DNA from: MTP4 sp052056915
GTDB taxonomy: Archaea > Halobacteriota > Methanosarcinia > Methanosarcinales > Methanosarcinaceae
Direction of reading: 5' to 3'
Assembly (NCBI RefSeq): GCF_052056915.1
Contig: NZ_CP195119.1
Span: forward strand, 434,001-498,000
DNA: 64,000 bases
This document shows positions 45,885 to 53,754 of this stretch, piece by piece. The notes under the pieces are model-generated. The model did not search any database and was not told the DNA's origin. It worked only from the letters and a program-made list of their open reading frames with translations. The translations under genes and the position numbers were made by a program. Every line of letters begins with the position of its first letter. The stretch's first letter is position 1.

Positions 45885-46277
45885 ATGAAAGCTCAAGAAA
45901 TTGGTTCGTTTACAATTGGAATCTTTTTGGCCACGATTGGGATTTATATATGGGTATATAACCCGAGCTGGGTTTCAAGCGTACATGGTGCCACGATGGG
46001 ATTAATAGGCGCCGGTGTTGCACTTATTCTAATAGCACTGTGGAAATACAAAATCAGAATAAGTGGAGAAGTAAAGGAAGATGAAAGAGATTATCGAATT
46101 GCAGAAAAAGCCAGTTTCAAAACCTTCCAGATAATATTTATAGTCCAGGGTTTTCTGTATGCGACTCTTGGCATTTTGGACATTCAATTGCCAGCACAGC
46201 CGGTAGTAGGAGCACTTTTTGCGATCACAGGATTTTCCTATATGGGATTTTTTTACTTGTACAGAAGAAATATGTAA
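45885..46277 (+). CDS. DUF2178 family membrane protein
   Basis: A 130-residue protein with four hydrophobic segments (about 6-26, 36-54, 85-105, 108-125). The segment GEVKEDERDYRIAEKASFKT between helices 2 and 3 (D-E-R) is typical of DUF2178 proteins, which are often encoded next to a small XRE regulator, as here. ATG 45885 sits in the duplicated promoter copy. The function of the family is not known; the constant pairing with a regulator suggests a membrane-sensing partner. Confidence 0.75.
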   Translation: MKAQEIGSFTIGIFLATIGIYIWVYNPSWVSSVHGATMGLIGAGVALILIALWKYKIRISGEVKEDERDYRIAEKASFKTFQIIFIVQGFLYATLGILDIQLPAQPVVGALFAITGFSYMGFFYLYRRNM

Positions 46278-46290
46278 AAGAGGAATGGTT

Positions 46291-46485
46291 ATGAAAAATA
46301 GTATCAAAGTCTGGCGTGCTAAAAAAGATATTACCCAGGAAGAATTGGCCAAAAAAGTAGGTGTCACCAGACAGACCATCAATGCCATCGAAAGAGGAAA
46401 ATATGATCCAAGTCTGGAACTGGCTTTCGGTCTTGCCCGCTTTTTTGACTGCATGATAGAAGATATTTTTTCTTATGAGAAATAA
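46291..46485 (+). CDS. Small XRE-family transcription regulator
   Basis: A 64-residue helix-turn-helix protein consisting only of the DNA-binding domain: WRAKKDITQEELAKKVGVTR then QTINAIERGKYDPSL and a C-terminal helix FDCMIEDIFSYEK. AGAGG lies seven bases before ATG 46291; an in-frame ATG at 46285 is the alternative. It follows DUF2178 by 13 bp and is co-transcribed with it. Such compact regulators usually repress their own promoter, and the duplicated promoter segments at 43129 and 45811 are its likely targets (inference). Confidence 0.85.
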   Translation: MKNSIKVWRAKKDITQEELAKKVGVTRQTINAIERGKYDPSLELAFGLARFFDCMIEDIFSYEK

Positions 46486-46989
46486 AATTTCAGGCAGAGG
46501 CCATGAAATAGTGCCCATGCAAAATAGAGACCCGGATACTCACAAAATTTGAACCTGGATACAAATATGCCAGATAATAAGTTACAAAAGAATTTTGTGG
46601 GATATGGGGACTCAAAAACAAAAATTTAATGATTATAAAGCATTAATTTTTAAAATATGCCCTTATAAAGTTTTAATATAAAATATAACGCTCAAATTGA
46701 ACTAAAAAAGTAAGTATGCTTTTATGTTTAAACCCGAATACTGCACCTGCCGTCAGGGACACCCGAACAGCACCCTCCCATCCAGAACAAAGAAGTATAA
46801 AAAAGTACCGTGCAAGAAAAGTATGTGCATATTGCGCAATCCCCGTGCTGTACGAATGAAACGCATCACAACATCGACCTGCAAAATAACCGCTGCCGGA
46901 TGTTCCTGAAAGGCACATCTCCCCTCCATCGGAAGGGGCTTTTTTAAAAGAACCAGAAATATTGGAAACATCATACGGAGAGACAGAAA
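46486..46989. other. Gene-free region before an ArsR-type gene
   Basis: About 500 bp. It contains a 9-bp inverted repeat CACAAAATT (46541-46549) / AATTTTGTG (46591-46599) and a terminator-like hairpin at 46921-46945. A cysteine-rich 61-codon frame at 46724-46909 (MFKPEYCTCRQGHPNSTLPS at its start) has no ribosome-binding site and no clear family; I leave it uncalled. Confidence 0.45.
46921..46945 (+). terminator. Terminator-like hairpin with T run
   Basis: CCCCT at 46921-46925 pairs with AGGGG at 46934-46938, extendable by CC/GG, followed by C and six T residues. It lies 45 bp before the regulator gene at 46990, so it may end a transcript or attenuate the leader of that gene. Confidence 0.4.
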
Positions 46990-47415
46990 ATGCCTGATGA
47001 CCTGGAAGAAAAAATGATGGGGGAGGAACTGCCGGAAGAAAAACTGTTAATCCTGCCGCTTTCCGAAGATTCCAGGAAAATTGCCCGGATCCTTTCGAAC
47101 GAGACCTCGATCAGGGTCCTGAAACTGCTGGAGAAAAAGCACATGTCGGCAGGTGATATTGCAGAGGAACTCAACGTTCGCCTGAACACCCTCAAGTACA
47201 ACCTGGACTCTCTCCTCGAAATCGGGTTGATCAGGGTCAGGCGGGTAAAGTGGAGCCGGAAAGGAAGAGAAATAAAGGTCTACGAAGCCGTAGAAAAAGT
47301 AATCATCCTCATTCCGGGGAAAAAGAACCTGGATATTTCTTCCGTTTTCACAATGCTCAGGCAGCATAAGCCGGAAGGTTTTGAAGGCACAAAAATCGCG
47401 GGAGAATGCATCTGA
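46990..47415 (+). CDS. ArsR-type winged-helix regulator
   Basis: A 141-residue protein. Residues about 27-95 form a winged helix: LSNETSIRVLKLLEKKHMSA, GDIAEELNVRLNTLKYNLDS (recognition helix) and LIRVRRVKWSRKGREIKVYE (wing), the pattern of archaeal ArsR-like regulators. A 26-residue acidic N-terminal arm precedes it, and no effector domain is obvious beyond VIILIPGKK. It stands between a terminator-like hairpin and a lipoprotein gene that it may control. Confidence 0.82.
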   Translation: MPDDLEEKMMGEELPEEKLLILPLSEDSRKIARILSNETSIRVLKLLEKKHMSAGDIAEELNVRLNTLKYNLDSLLEIGLIRVRRVKWSRKGREIKVYEAVEKVIILIPGKKNLDISSVFTMLRQHKPEGFEGTKIAGECI

Positions 47416-47560
47416 GTCCATTTTCATCTCTTGCACAACATTGCCGCGAAGAACGCCTTCAAAAAATATCCTGAAACCCGGGCAAATATTAAAATATAAG
47501 GACTCAAATAAAAAATAGCGCTCAGCTGTTAAATTTTCTTCAGAGAGGACGTGACCCCGC

Positions 47561-48643
47561 ATGAAATTCAAATACTTACTCCTGCTCCTTATCCTGGCGG
47601 GAATGATCGTTACAAGTGGCTGCGCGGTTTCGGAAGCCCAGCCCTTCGCCCATAAAGCTCCCGCAAACCTGTACAGGAGCATATTTTTCCCCTATGCAGG
47701 ACTCCTGAATAAGGAAGTTCTCGGAATGCCTGGTGGGCATCCATATCCCTATAATCCATATCCTGAAAAGCTATCTCCCAGAGACTTTAGTCCCGGATAT
47801 CCCGTTCAGGAACCTTCCCGAGATTTAACAGAAGCAACAAACCTCCTTTACAGCAACATCGATAAAGCGGAAGCCATTTCCATGCAGATTGAGTTAGGGA
47901 TTAAGTACTTTCAGGCAGACGGGCAGGACATCGGCAGGCTGCAGGAACTCTTAGAGGAACACACCCGCCTGATCGAAGAGGCTAAAGAGTACAGAGAACT
48001 TGCCGATTCGGTTTCCGGGGAAGAAAACAGTTACGAAACCCGGAAGGGATATCTGGTCCGCTCCCAGGAAAGCATGATGCAGGCAAATCTTGTGCTGAAG
48101 GAGATCTTCGGGGAATTCCAGCGCCTTATGCCGGGGAATGAAAAGATTAACGAAACAGAGAGGCTCAGTGCGGAAGGGAGCGGAAAGGCAGTCCTTTCGG
48201 GCAGTTTCACCCTCAATATGCACCTTGAAAACGGAATACTGGCTATACTGGAGCTTTCCCCTGACTCTGCGGTCTACATAAAAGGAGATTACAGATTCGA
48301 AGAGCAGAAGACAGAAGGCCCCCATACCGTGTTTCTCTACCATATAAGGTCGGCAGACATTGAAATTCCGGGATCCCGAAAAGCGGTTTTGCTTAACGCC
48401 GAAAACGTATCCCTTACTGCAAGCGAAGGAAAAGGACAGGCAACATTCTTCGGTAACGGCACCTATACCATTGAAGATGCCGGTGGGATGAAGGAAGAAG
48501 AAAAAATATGGGCAAACTCCCCGGCTGAGATGAATATCATGAATTCCAAACCGGGACCCGATAGAATGACTCCCACCGGGCTGAGGGACGGAAGGACCGG
48601 AATGCACCGAATCGATCCGGGGATGCCGACACAAAAAAATTAA
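47561..48643 (+). CDS. Lipoprotein of unknown function
   Basis: A 360-residue protein with a lipoprotein signal (LLILAGMIVTSGC, lipid cysteine about residue 21). Residues 85-190 are a helical pair resembling the DUF5667-type 'ATNLLYSNIDKAEAISMQIE ... ' helices; residues 205-310 form a beta-rich domain (GKAVLSGSFTLNMHLENG, ITYTIE-like strands), and the tail is Pro/Gly-rich and probably disordered. I do not recognise a complete family. It is outside the cell, anchored in the membrane, and may be paired with the upstream regulator. Confidence 0.7.
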   Translation: MKFKYLLLLLILAGMIVTSGCAVSEAQPFAHKAPANLYRSIFFPYAGLLNKEVLGMPGGHPYPYNPYPEKLSPRDFSPGYPVQEPSRDLTEATNLLYSNIDKAEAISMQIELGIKYFQADGQDIGRLQELLEEHTRLIEEAKEYRELADSVSGEENSYETRKGYLVRSQESMMQANLVLKEIFGEFQRLMPGNEKINETERLSAEGSGKAVLSGSFTLNMHLENGILAILELSPDSAVYIKGDYRFEEQKTEGPHTVFLYHIRSADIEIPGSRKAVLLNAENVSLTASEGKGQATFFGNGTYTIEDAGGMKEEEKIWANSPAEMNIMNSKPGPDRMTPTGLRDGRTGMHRIDPGMPTQKN

Positions 48644-48788
48644 AAAAGGTATGGTTGAAGAGCAATGTCAGATTACCTTACAAAACTTCCATGCCAAACT
48701 TCCCTTTGAATAGCCAGCAGAACAAAAAAGGTTAAAAGGATAAGGATAAGCTATAATCCAGACCAGAATCCCGGGTTTCCTGATTGTC

Positions 48789-49919
48789 ATGAATTTAAGG
48801 ATTTACATCTTCTGCATTTCTGCGGCACTTATGCTGGCCGGACCTGCCGTAGCAGACATTCCCGCCAATATCCACGGAGTAGTTTACAGCTGGGACACCT
48901 TCGAACCCCTGGACAACGCCGTGGTCGAGGTGAACTCCACACCCTCCCAGTCCATGGTAGCAAAATACGGCATCTATTCCTTCGAACTGACTCCCGGAGC
49001 TTACACTATCAAAGCCAGCTATTACCAGAACGGCACCCTCAGCTACTCGGCAGAAGAACCCATCACAGTTGACAGTGAAGGCAACTACGTCTTCGACCTC
49101 CTTCTCCTCCCGGTCTATTCCGAAGAACTCATGGACAGCCAATCATCCGGCACAGGTGAATTGTCCGAAATCCCGATAACCGAAACCGAAAGCCAATCAT
49201 CAGGTCTCGAAACGGCAGAACCGGATTCAGCTTCTGAATCAGAAGCGAATTTCGAATCGGAATCGGAAGTGGACACAGAAGAAGACGGAATTTCAGCCCG
49301 CGAAAGTGCAGCTTCGGCTTCTTCATCTCTGAATACAACTCATCTGCTTGCAGCCTTCATTCTCTTTCTCCTGCTTGTCGGAGGATACCATTTCTCACAG
49401 AAGCAAAAAAGCGGAGAGAAAAAGCCGGCGATAGAAGAAAAAGCAGGGGAAAAACAGATCCATTCAAGAGTTTCAGTAACGTCTCCCGAGCCTGAACCAG
49501 CGGTAGGGCAGACGGCAAAGCTGGAAACAAAGGCAGCAGCAGAGAAGGCGCCAAAGCCGGATGAAAAAACAGCGGCAGAACCGGCAGTAAAACCAATAAC
49601 AGAACCTGAATCCGAAATTCATGAAAACACTGAAGAATCAGCTGAAGAACCCGGCGAAGAATCTGCCGAAGAACCGGAAGAAAAAGAAAACAGCTCTACT
49701 CCCAAAAAGCCCCTCCCCCTCCCGGCCGACCTTCAGGATATTATGGACATAATCCGGGGCCAGGGAGGCAGGATCACGCAGAAGGAGCTTCGAAGCAGGC
49801 TGAAGTACTCGGAAGGGAAAGTTAGCCTCATGCTCACGGACCTTGAAAGGAGAGGGCTGGTCGAGAAGTTTAAAAGAGGGAGAGGGAACGTGGTTATAAT
49901 TAATGACGGGAAACGTTAA
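48789..49919 (+). CDS. Membrane-spanning winged-helix regulator with external Ig-like domain
   Basis: A 376-residue protein. Residues 1-22 are a signal peptide; 25-105 are a carboxypeptidase-regulatory-like Ig fold (NIHGVVYSWDTFEPLDNAVV, PGAYTIKASYYQNG); a Ser/Glu-rich stalk follows; one membrane segment lies at about 180-197 (HLLAAFILFLLLVGGYHF); then a long Glu/Lys/Pro linker; and residues about 310-376 form a winged helix (RGQGGRITQKELRSRLKYSE, GKVSLMLTDLERRGLVEK). The order suggests an external sensor that carries DNA-binding inside the cell. The ligand and targets are unknown; the ABC operon downstream is a candidate. Confidence 0.8.
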   Translation: MNLRIYIFCISAALMLAGPAVADIPANIHGVVYSWDTFEPLDNAVVEVNSTPSQSMVAKYGIYSFELTPGAYTIKASYYQNGTLSYSAEEPITVDSEGNYVFDLLLLPVYSEELMDSQSSGTGELSEIPITETESQSSGLETAEPDSASESEANFESESEVDTEEDGISARESAASASSSLNTTHLLAAFILFLLLVGGYHFSQKQKSGEKKPAIEEKAGEKQIHSRVSVTSPEPEPAVGQTAKLETKAAAEKAPKPDEKTAAEPAVKPITEPESEIHENTEESAEEPGEESAEEPEEKENSSTPKKPLPLPADLQDIMDIIRGQGGRITQKELRSRLKYSEGKVSLMLTDLERRGLVEKFKRGRGNVVIINDGKR

Positions 49920-50268
49920 GGGCTCTATTTTGCAGGTTTCCCTCCAAACTTCATTTAAATTTGAATTCCTGGGACTGAAGACCTTCTCATGGTCCCTGGC
50001 AACCTCATCCTCATATACACAGCAGCCCTCTCCCTTGCTTTCGGAAACAGGATCATGTGGCCCTGTGTCATCTCAATCCTCTGGAACACCGGAAGAAACA
50101 TGACTCTTGCAAAAATTCGTGAAAAGCGATGAAAAAAGTACTGAAAAAATGCTTAAAAATGGGTCGGTAGAAATCCTGTAATATTACTTAAAATGGCCCT
50201 GGGGTTTTGTGACAGGATTTAATAATGATTCCAGTTCCGGGATTTTTCTTTTTTCTTATCGACAACAA

Positions 50269-50304
50269 GGGCCCTCACCGCCCGCAAGGCGGGCGGCCTT
50301 TCCG
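50269..50304 (-). repeat. Palindromic intergenic repeat, copy E (divergent stem)
   Basis: Read on the reverse strand: GGAAAGG, stem CCGCCCGC / GCGGGCGG with loop CTT, then TGAGGGCCC. The stem bases differ from copies A to C but pairing is perfect and the flanks GGAAA and GGTGAG are kept. Confidence 0.6.
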
Positions 50305-50614
50305 ATTTCTCTGGAAAAAGGTGTTTTCAAAATAAATTGCCATTACTGGCTTTTACTTTTATTCAACTCACTTCACGTCAATATTCTGACTTAAATTGTA
50401 ATTGCCAACTTCATCTCTAATTCCTTACTTCATCTCTAATTTTATATTTACTGACAACTTGAATTGATTGTGGATTTCTACTAATGCAAAATAGAAGGTG
50501 TGAGTGCCTTTAATTTAGAATAGAAAAACTGCAAATGCGACCAGGCAGTTGGCAAACAAAAAATAACTGCTGTTGCTCTTTTTACTTATTTCTCTATCTT
50601 TTTAATTAATTTTT

Positions 50615-50663
50615 GGAAAAGCCGGTCAGCAAGCTGACCGGTGAGTGCGCCGGTACCTTAAAA
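50615..50663 (+). repeat. Palindromic intergenic repeat, copy C
   Basis: GGAAAAG, perfect 9-bp stem CCGGTCAGC / GCTGACCGG with a two-base centre, then TGAGTGCGCCGGTACC. Nearly identical to copy A at 12508 outside the loop. Confidence 0.75.
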
Positions 50664-50901
50664 GGCGCGGGAAAAGCGGTACCCCTTTCTGATTCCTATC
50701 TAACCAGCCGTCTCCGGCTATGAGTAGATGCGCCATATTCGGACTATTAAACTTTACCATAATTCTAATTTTATTTTTAAGGCTTATTAAAGATTAAATT
50801 ATCCAAAAAGCCCCAAAAAAAACTTCATTGCGAAATATATTCCTTAAATTTCCTCTTTTCCGCTAAGTATGCTTTTATTATTAAATGCCGATGAGGGGGT
50901 T

Positions 50902-51081
50902 GACTGCCTCGAAGTATCCCTCCTGCGCAGTCAGTAAGTAACTCCACCCAAACATTCCATCAGGTGAGTCGCCTACTACCTCGGCAGGTGGCTCATCCTA
51001 GTAGGGAAACAGGACAAGAAACCACGCTGTCTCCAAGGCGATCTCCACAAAATGACGGCAGGAGGAAATGAGGAGGCAGTC
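50902..51081 (+). ncRNA. Long-range folded RNA-like element (possible HEARO/omega-RNA-type remnant)
   Basis: Nested pairings: GACTGCCTC (50902-50910) with GAGGCAGTC (51073-51081); CCTCCTGC (50919-50926) with GCAGGAGG (51058-51065); inside, CCTACTA (50972-50978) with TAGTAGG (50999-51005) and the small hairpin ACCT-CGGC-AGGT (50978-50989). AGGAGG and ATG 51068 form a start signal at the 3' end, but the frame ends after 11 codons at TAG 51101. A long folded RNA ending in the ribosome-binding site of a following frame is the layout of HEARO RNAs of IscB-type and related IS200/IS605 elements; no IscB or TnpB gene follows here. The family assignment is a guess; the pairings are visible. Confidence 0.5.
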
Positions 51082-51131
51082 GAAGAAAAGAACAAACCCC
51101 TAGCAGAAACGAAACACCTGAAAGCCAGAAT

Positions 51132-51159
51132 GAGGCACCTTCCACCTCGCAGGTGCCTC
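51132..51159 (+). repeat. Perfect 9-bp hairpin downstream of the folded element
   Basis: GAGGCACCT (51132-51140) pairs with AGGTGCCTC (51151-51159), loop of ten bases. Subterminal hairpins of this kind mark the ends of IS200/IS605-type elements, so it could be the right end of the element at 50902, or a leader structure of the ABC operon starting at 51244. Confidence 0.6.
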
Positions 51160-51243
51160 TCCAATTTACAATTCATCAATTCATCGACTCACAAAGAACT
51201 CCCATTAAGGGAGCAGGTGCGCAAATTTTTGAGGTTTAATATT

Positions 51244-52194
51244 ATGTTCATGGAAATTGCAGACACATTGAAAACAACCCTGGATCCCAGAAAAACCCTG
51301 GAATCTCTGAGAGGAGATGCAGATCCAAACAATAACTTTGAAGGTCCGGATAAGAGTCCGGGTCATGGTCCGGAAAAAAGTTCGGAAAATGGCTCGGAAA
51401 ATGATTCGGAAAAGAAATCGTCACGGGAGTCACATGGGGAGCGTATTGAAAACTCTGACTCAGTCAAAACTTCCCGGGACGGAAAAACTCCCCTTATCAA
51501 ACTGACCGATGTCTGGAAGATCTACCAGATGGGCGAAGTGGAATTTGCAGCCCTGAAGGGGATTGACCTTGATATCTACGAAGGGGAGTTCGTGGTTGTG
51601 CTGGGACCCAGCGGGAGTGGGAAAAGTACGCTTATGAACCTGCTCGGCTGCCTGGACGTCCCTTCCAGGGGAACTGTTTTGCTGAACTCCCGGGACATTT
51701 CCAGGATGGAAGAATCGGAACTTGCCCAGATTCGGGGACAGATGATTGGCTTCATTTTCCAGAGCTTCAATTTGATCCCCACCCTGAACACCCTGGAAAA
51801 CGTGACCCTGCCCCTGGAATTCCAGGAAGAAAAACCGGGAAAGGCGCGGGAAAGGGCCGAGTACCTGCTCGATGTCGTCGGGCTTTCGGACAAGCATCAC
51901 AACCTTCCCTCCCAGCTTTCAGGAGGGCAGCGGCAGAGGGTGGCAATAGCCCGCTCCCTTGCCGTAAACCCGCCGGTGCTCCTGGCAGACGAGCCTACCG
52001 GAAACCTGGACAGCAAGACAGGAGACTACATCCTTGAATTTTTAGACGAGCTGCGCCGGAAGGAAGGCAAGACGATCATCATTGTAACCCATGACATGAC
52101 CCCTGTCCAGTACGCGACAAGGGTCGTACACATCAAAGACGGTGAAATTGAAGATATCGAAGAAGTTGAAGGAAAATTTTGCAAATTGGGCTAA
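51244..52194 (+). CDS. MacB/LolD-type ABC transporter ATPase
   Basis: A 316-residue ATPase of the MacB/LolD group. GPSGSGKST (121-129) is Walker A, LSGGQRQRVAIARS the signature, PPVLLADEPTGNLD Walker B with D-loop, and VTHD the H-loop. The core starts near residue 84 (PLIKLTDVWKIYQMGEVEFA); the first 83 residues are an unusual extension with a Ser/Glu/Asp-rich low-complexity stretch encoded by short DNA repeats (about 51340-51420). ATG 51244 follows a purine-rich run. An in-frame ATG at 51052 is rejected because it would read through the folded element. First gene of an operon with a CARDB-type protein and an FtsX-type permease. Confidence 0.88.
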   Translation: MFMEIADTLKTTLDPRKTLESLRGDADPNNNFEGPDKSPGHGPEKSSENGSENDSEKKSSRESHGERIENSDSVKTSRDGKTPLIKLTDVWKIYQMGEVEFAALKGIDLDIYEGEFVVVLGPSGSGKSTLMNLLGCLDVPSRGTVLLNSRDISRMEESELAQIRGQMIGFIFQSFNLIPTLNTLENVTLPLEFQEEKPGKARERAEYLLDVVGLSDKHHNLPSQLSGGQRQRVAIARSLAVNPPVLLADEPTGNLDSKTGDYILEFLDELRRKEGKTIIIVTHDMTPVQYATRVVHIKDGEIEDIEEVEGKFCKLG

Positions 52195-52263
52195 AAAACG
52201 TGAAAAATTTTCAAAATATAAAAGATTTTAAAACAGAACATGATTTGCGATGGAGAAAACCTC

Positions 52264-53619
52264 ATGAAAAAGCTCTCTTTACTGATGATATTGCTGGTGC
52301 TTTCGGCAATTGTACCCCTGAATACCGGGACAGCCCTGGCTTCCACCGGATTGATAGACTCGGCTTCGGTCCAGGTCGACCTGACAAAGCAGAACCCTGA
52401 AGCTGCCCGCCCTGGAGAAACAGTGGAACTCACTTTCAGCATACAGAACGATGGCTACGATGACCTGACGGACTTAGTTGTCGAAGTCGAGCCTGAATAT
52501 CCCTTCACCGCGATTTCAGGGGAAGCGCTCGAAAAAGAAATCGCCTACCTGGACGCGCGCCAGGACGATGACGACGCAGCCGTCCTGAAGTTCAAGCTCA
52601 TGACCGACGCCGACGCTTCCGAAGGCACTTACGAGCTTGATGTGACTACCACTGCCACAAGTGATGAAAAAACCGTCACCACCACCAAAACCATCCTGCT
52701 TGAGGTAAGGGGCAAGGAATACGCCCAGATCGTGACCATCAACAAGGCAAACATCGACCTGGCAACGGAAGAGCCCCTTGAGTTCATCATCACCAATACC
52801 GGAAACTCTCCCCTGAAAAACATGGTCATTTCCTGGGAAGACCCCGAAGGCGTTATCCTGCCGGTCTATTCGGACAATACAAAGTACATCAAGTACCTCG
52901 AAGCCGATGAATCCGTAACCGTTGCCTACACGGTCATGGCAGACGTAAATGCCGAACCCGGACTCTACACCCTCAACGTAAACCTGACCTTTGAAGACTA
53001 CGACTCCAACATCAACACCATCGAGACCACAGCCGGGCTCTTTGTAGGTGGGGAAACCGATTTCGACGTATCCTTTTCGGAAAGCGACGCCGGGGAAATC
53101 TCCCTTTCCGTAGCAAATGTGGGGAACAACCAGGCATATTCCGTGAAAGTATCGATCCCGGAACAGGAAAACTTCAGGACAAGCGGCAGTTCCTCGACCA
53201 TCGTGGGAAACCTTGAGAAAGGGGACTACACCATCGCGTCTTTCGATGTTATGAGCACACAGGTATCAGCTGAGGGAGCCGAAGAGGCTTCCGAGGGCGG
53301 GACAGCAAGAGCTGCAGGTTTTGGCAGCCGCCCGTCCCTGGAAGTCCAGATTGAATACACCGATTCAAAAGGAGAACGGATCACGGTCCTGAAGGACGTC
53401 CAGGTCGAGATGACAGCTCCCACGGGAGTTGAAGGAAGCACGGGCAGGCCTGGAGCACAAACAAGAAGCGGGACCAGCTCATACGTTTACTATGCCCTGG
53501 TAATTGTAGTTGCAGGTGCGGGAGTCTTCCTCTACCGCAGGCAGAAGCAGGGCAAGAAAGGCTCCGAAGAAAAGGAATCCGGGAAAGGTAAATACAGTTT
53601 CGGTATCCTGAACAGGTGA
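52264..53619 (+). CDS. Exported CARDB/NEW3-type protein (COG1361) of the ABC operon
   Basis: A 451-residue protein with a signal peptide (LSLLMILLVLSAIVPL), two or three Ig-like CARDB/alpha-galactosidase-NEW3-type domains (ARPGETVELTFSIQNDGYDD, LEFIITNTGNSPLKNMVI, GEISLSVANVGNNQAYSV), a Gly/Ser-rich linker, and a C-terminal membrane segment followed by a basic tail (YYALVIVVAGAGVFLYRRQK). So the domains face outward. GGAG lies ahead of ATG 52264. It is between the ATPase and permease genes, which suggests that it is the external partner of this transporter, comparable in position to MacA. Function inferred from context. Confidence 0.82.
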   Translation: MKKLSLLMILLVLSAIVPLNTGTALASTGLIDSASVQVDLTKQNPEAARPGETVELTFSIQNDGYDDLTDLVVEVEPEYPFTAISGEALEKEIAYLDARQDDDDAAVLKFKLMTDADASEGTYELDVTTTATSDEKTVTTTKTILLEVRGKEYAQIVTINKANIDLATEEPLEFIITNTGNSPLKNMVISWEDPEGVILPVYSDNTKYIKYLEADESVTVAYTVMADVNAEPGLYTLNVNLTFEDYDSNINTIETTAGLFVGGETDFDVSFSESDAGEISLSVANVGNNQAYSVKVSIPEQENFRTSGSSSTIVGNLEKGDYTIASFDVMSTQVSAEGAEEASEGGTARAAGFGSRPSLEVQIEYTDSKGERITVLKDVQVEMTAPTGVEGSTGRPGAQTRSGTSSYVYYALVIVVAGAGVFLYRRQKQGKKGSEEKESGKGKYSFGILNR

Positions 53620-53754
53620 ACTATGTTACGGAAAAGTGAAATGGAAAAAATGAACTGAAAAATGAAATGAAAAAGTGGAACGGAAAATGAAATGAAAAAG
53701 TGAAACGGAAAATTACGTAACCATGAAAGCCAGTAAAAACCGGAGGGATGCGAA
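53620..53754 (+). repeat. Purine-rich imperfect repeats in the operon spacer
   Basis: GGAAAATGAAATGAAAAAGTG occurs in imperfect tandem form (about 53650-53712) with related units before it. It lies between the exported protein gene and the permease gene and contains many possible ribosome-binding motifs. Confidence 0.5.

Larger units (their letters stand above)
49920..50901. other. Gene-poor region with palindromic repeats
   Basis: About 980 bp. A 47-codon frame at 49989-50132 reads VPGNLILIYTAALSLAFGNR and then a second hydrophobic run; it may be the remnant of a membrane protein gene. Palindromic repeat copies E (50269-50304) and C (50615-50663) lie here. The rest is AT-rich and without signals I can name. 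Confidence 0.5.

Noticed and set aside
46724..46909. Cysteine-containing 61-codon frame
   Set aside because: Cysteines are not spaced as in zinc ribbons, there is no ribosome-binding site, and the region has non-coding features.
51052..51243. 64-residue N-terminal extension of the ABC ATPase from ATG 51052
   Set aside because: It would translate the 3' part of the folded element and the 9-bp hairpin. ATG 51244 has a better context and reads into a plausible N-terminus.
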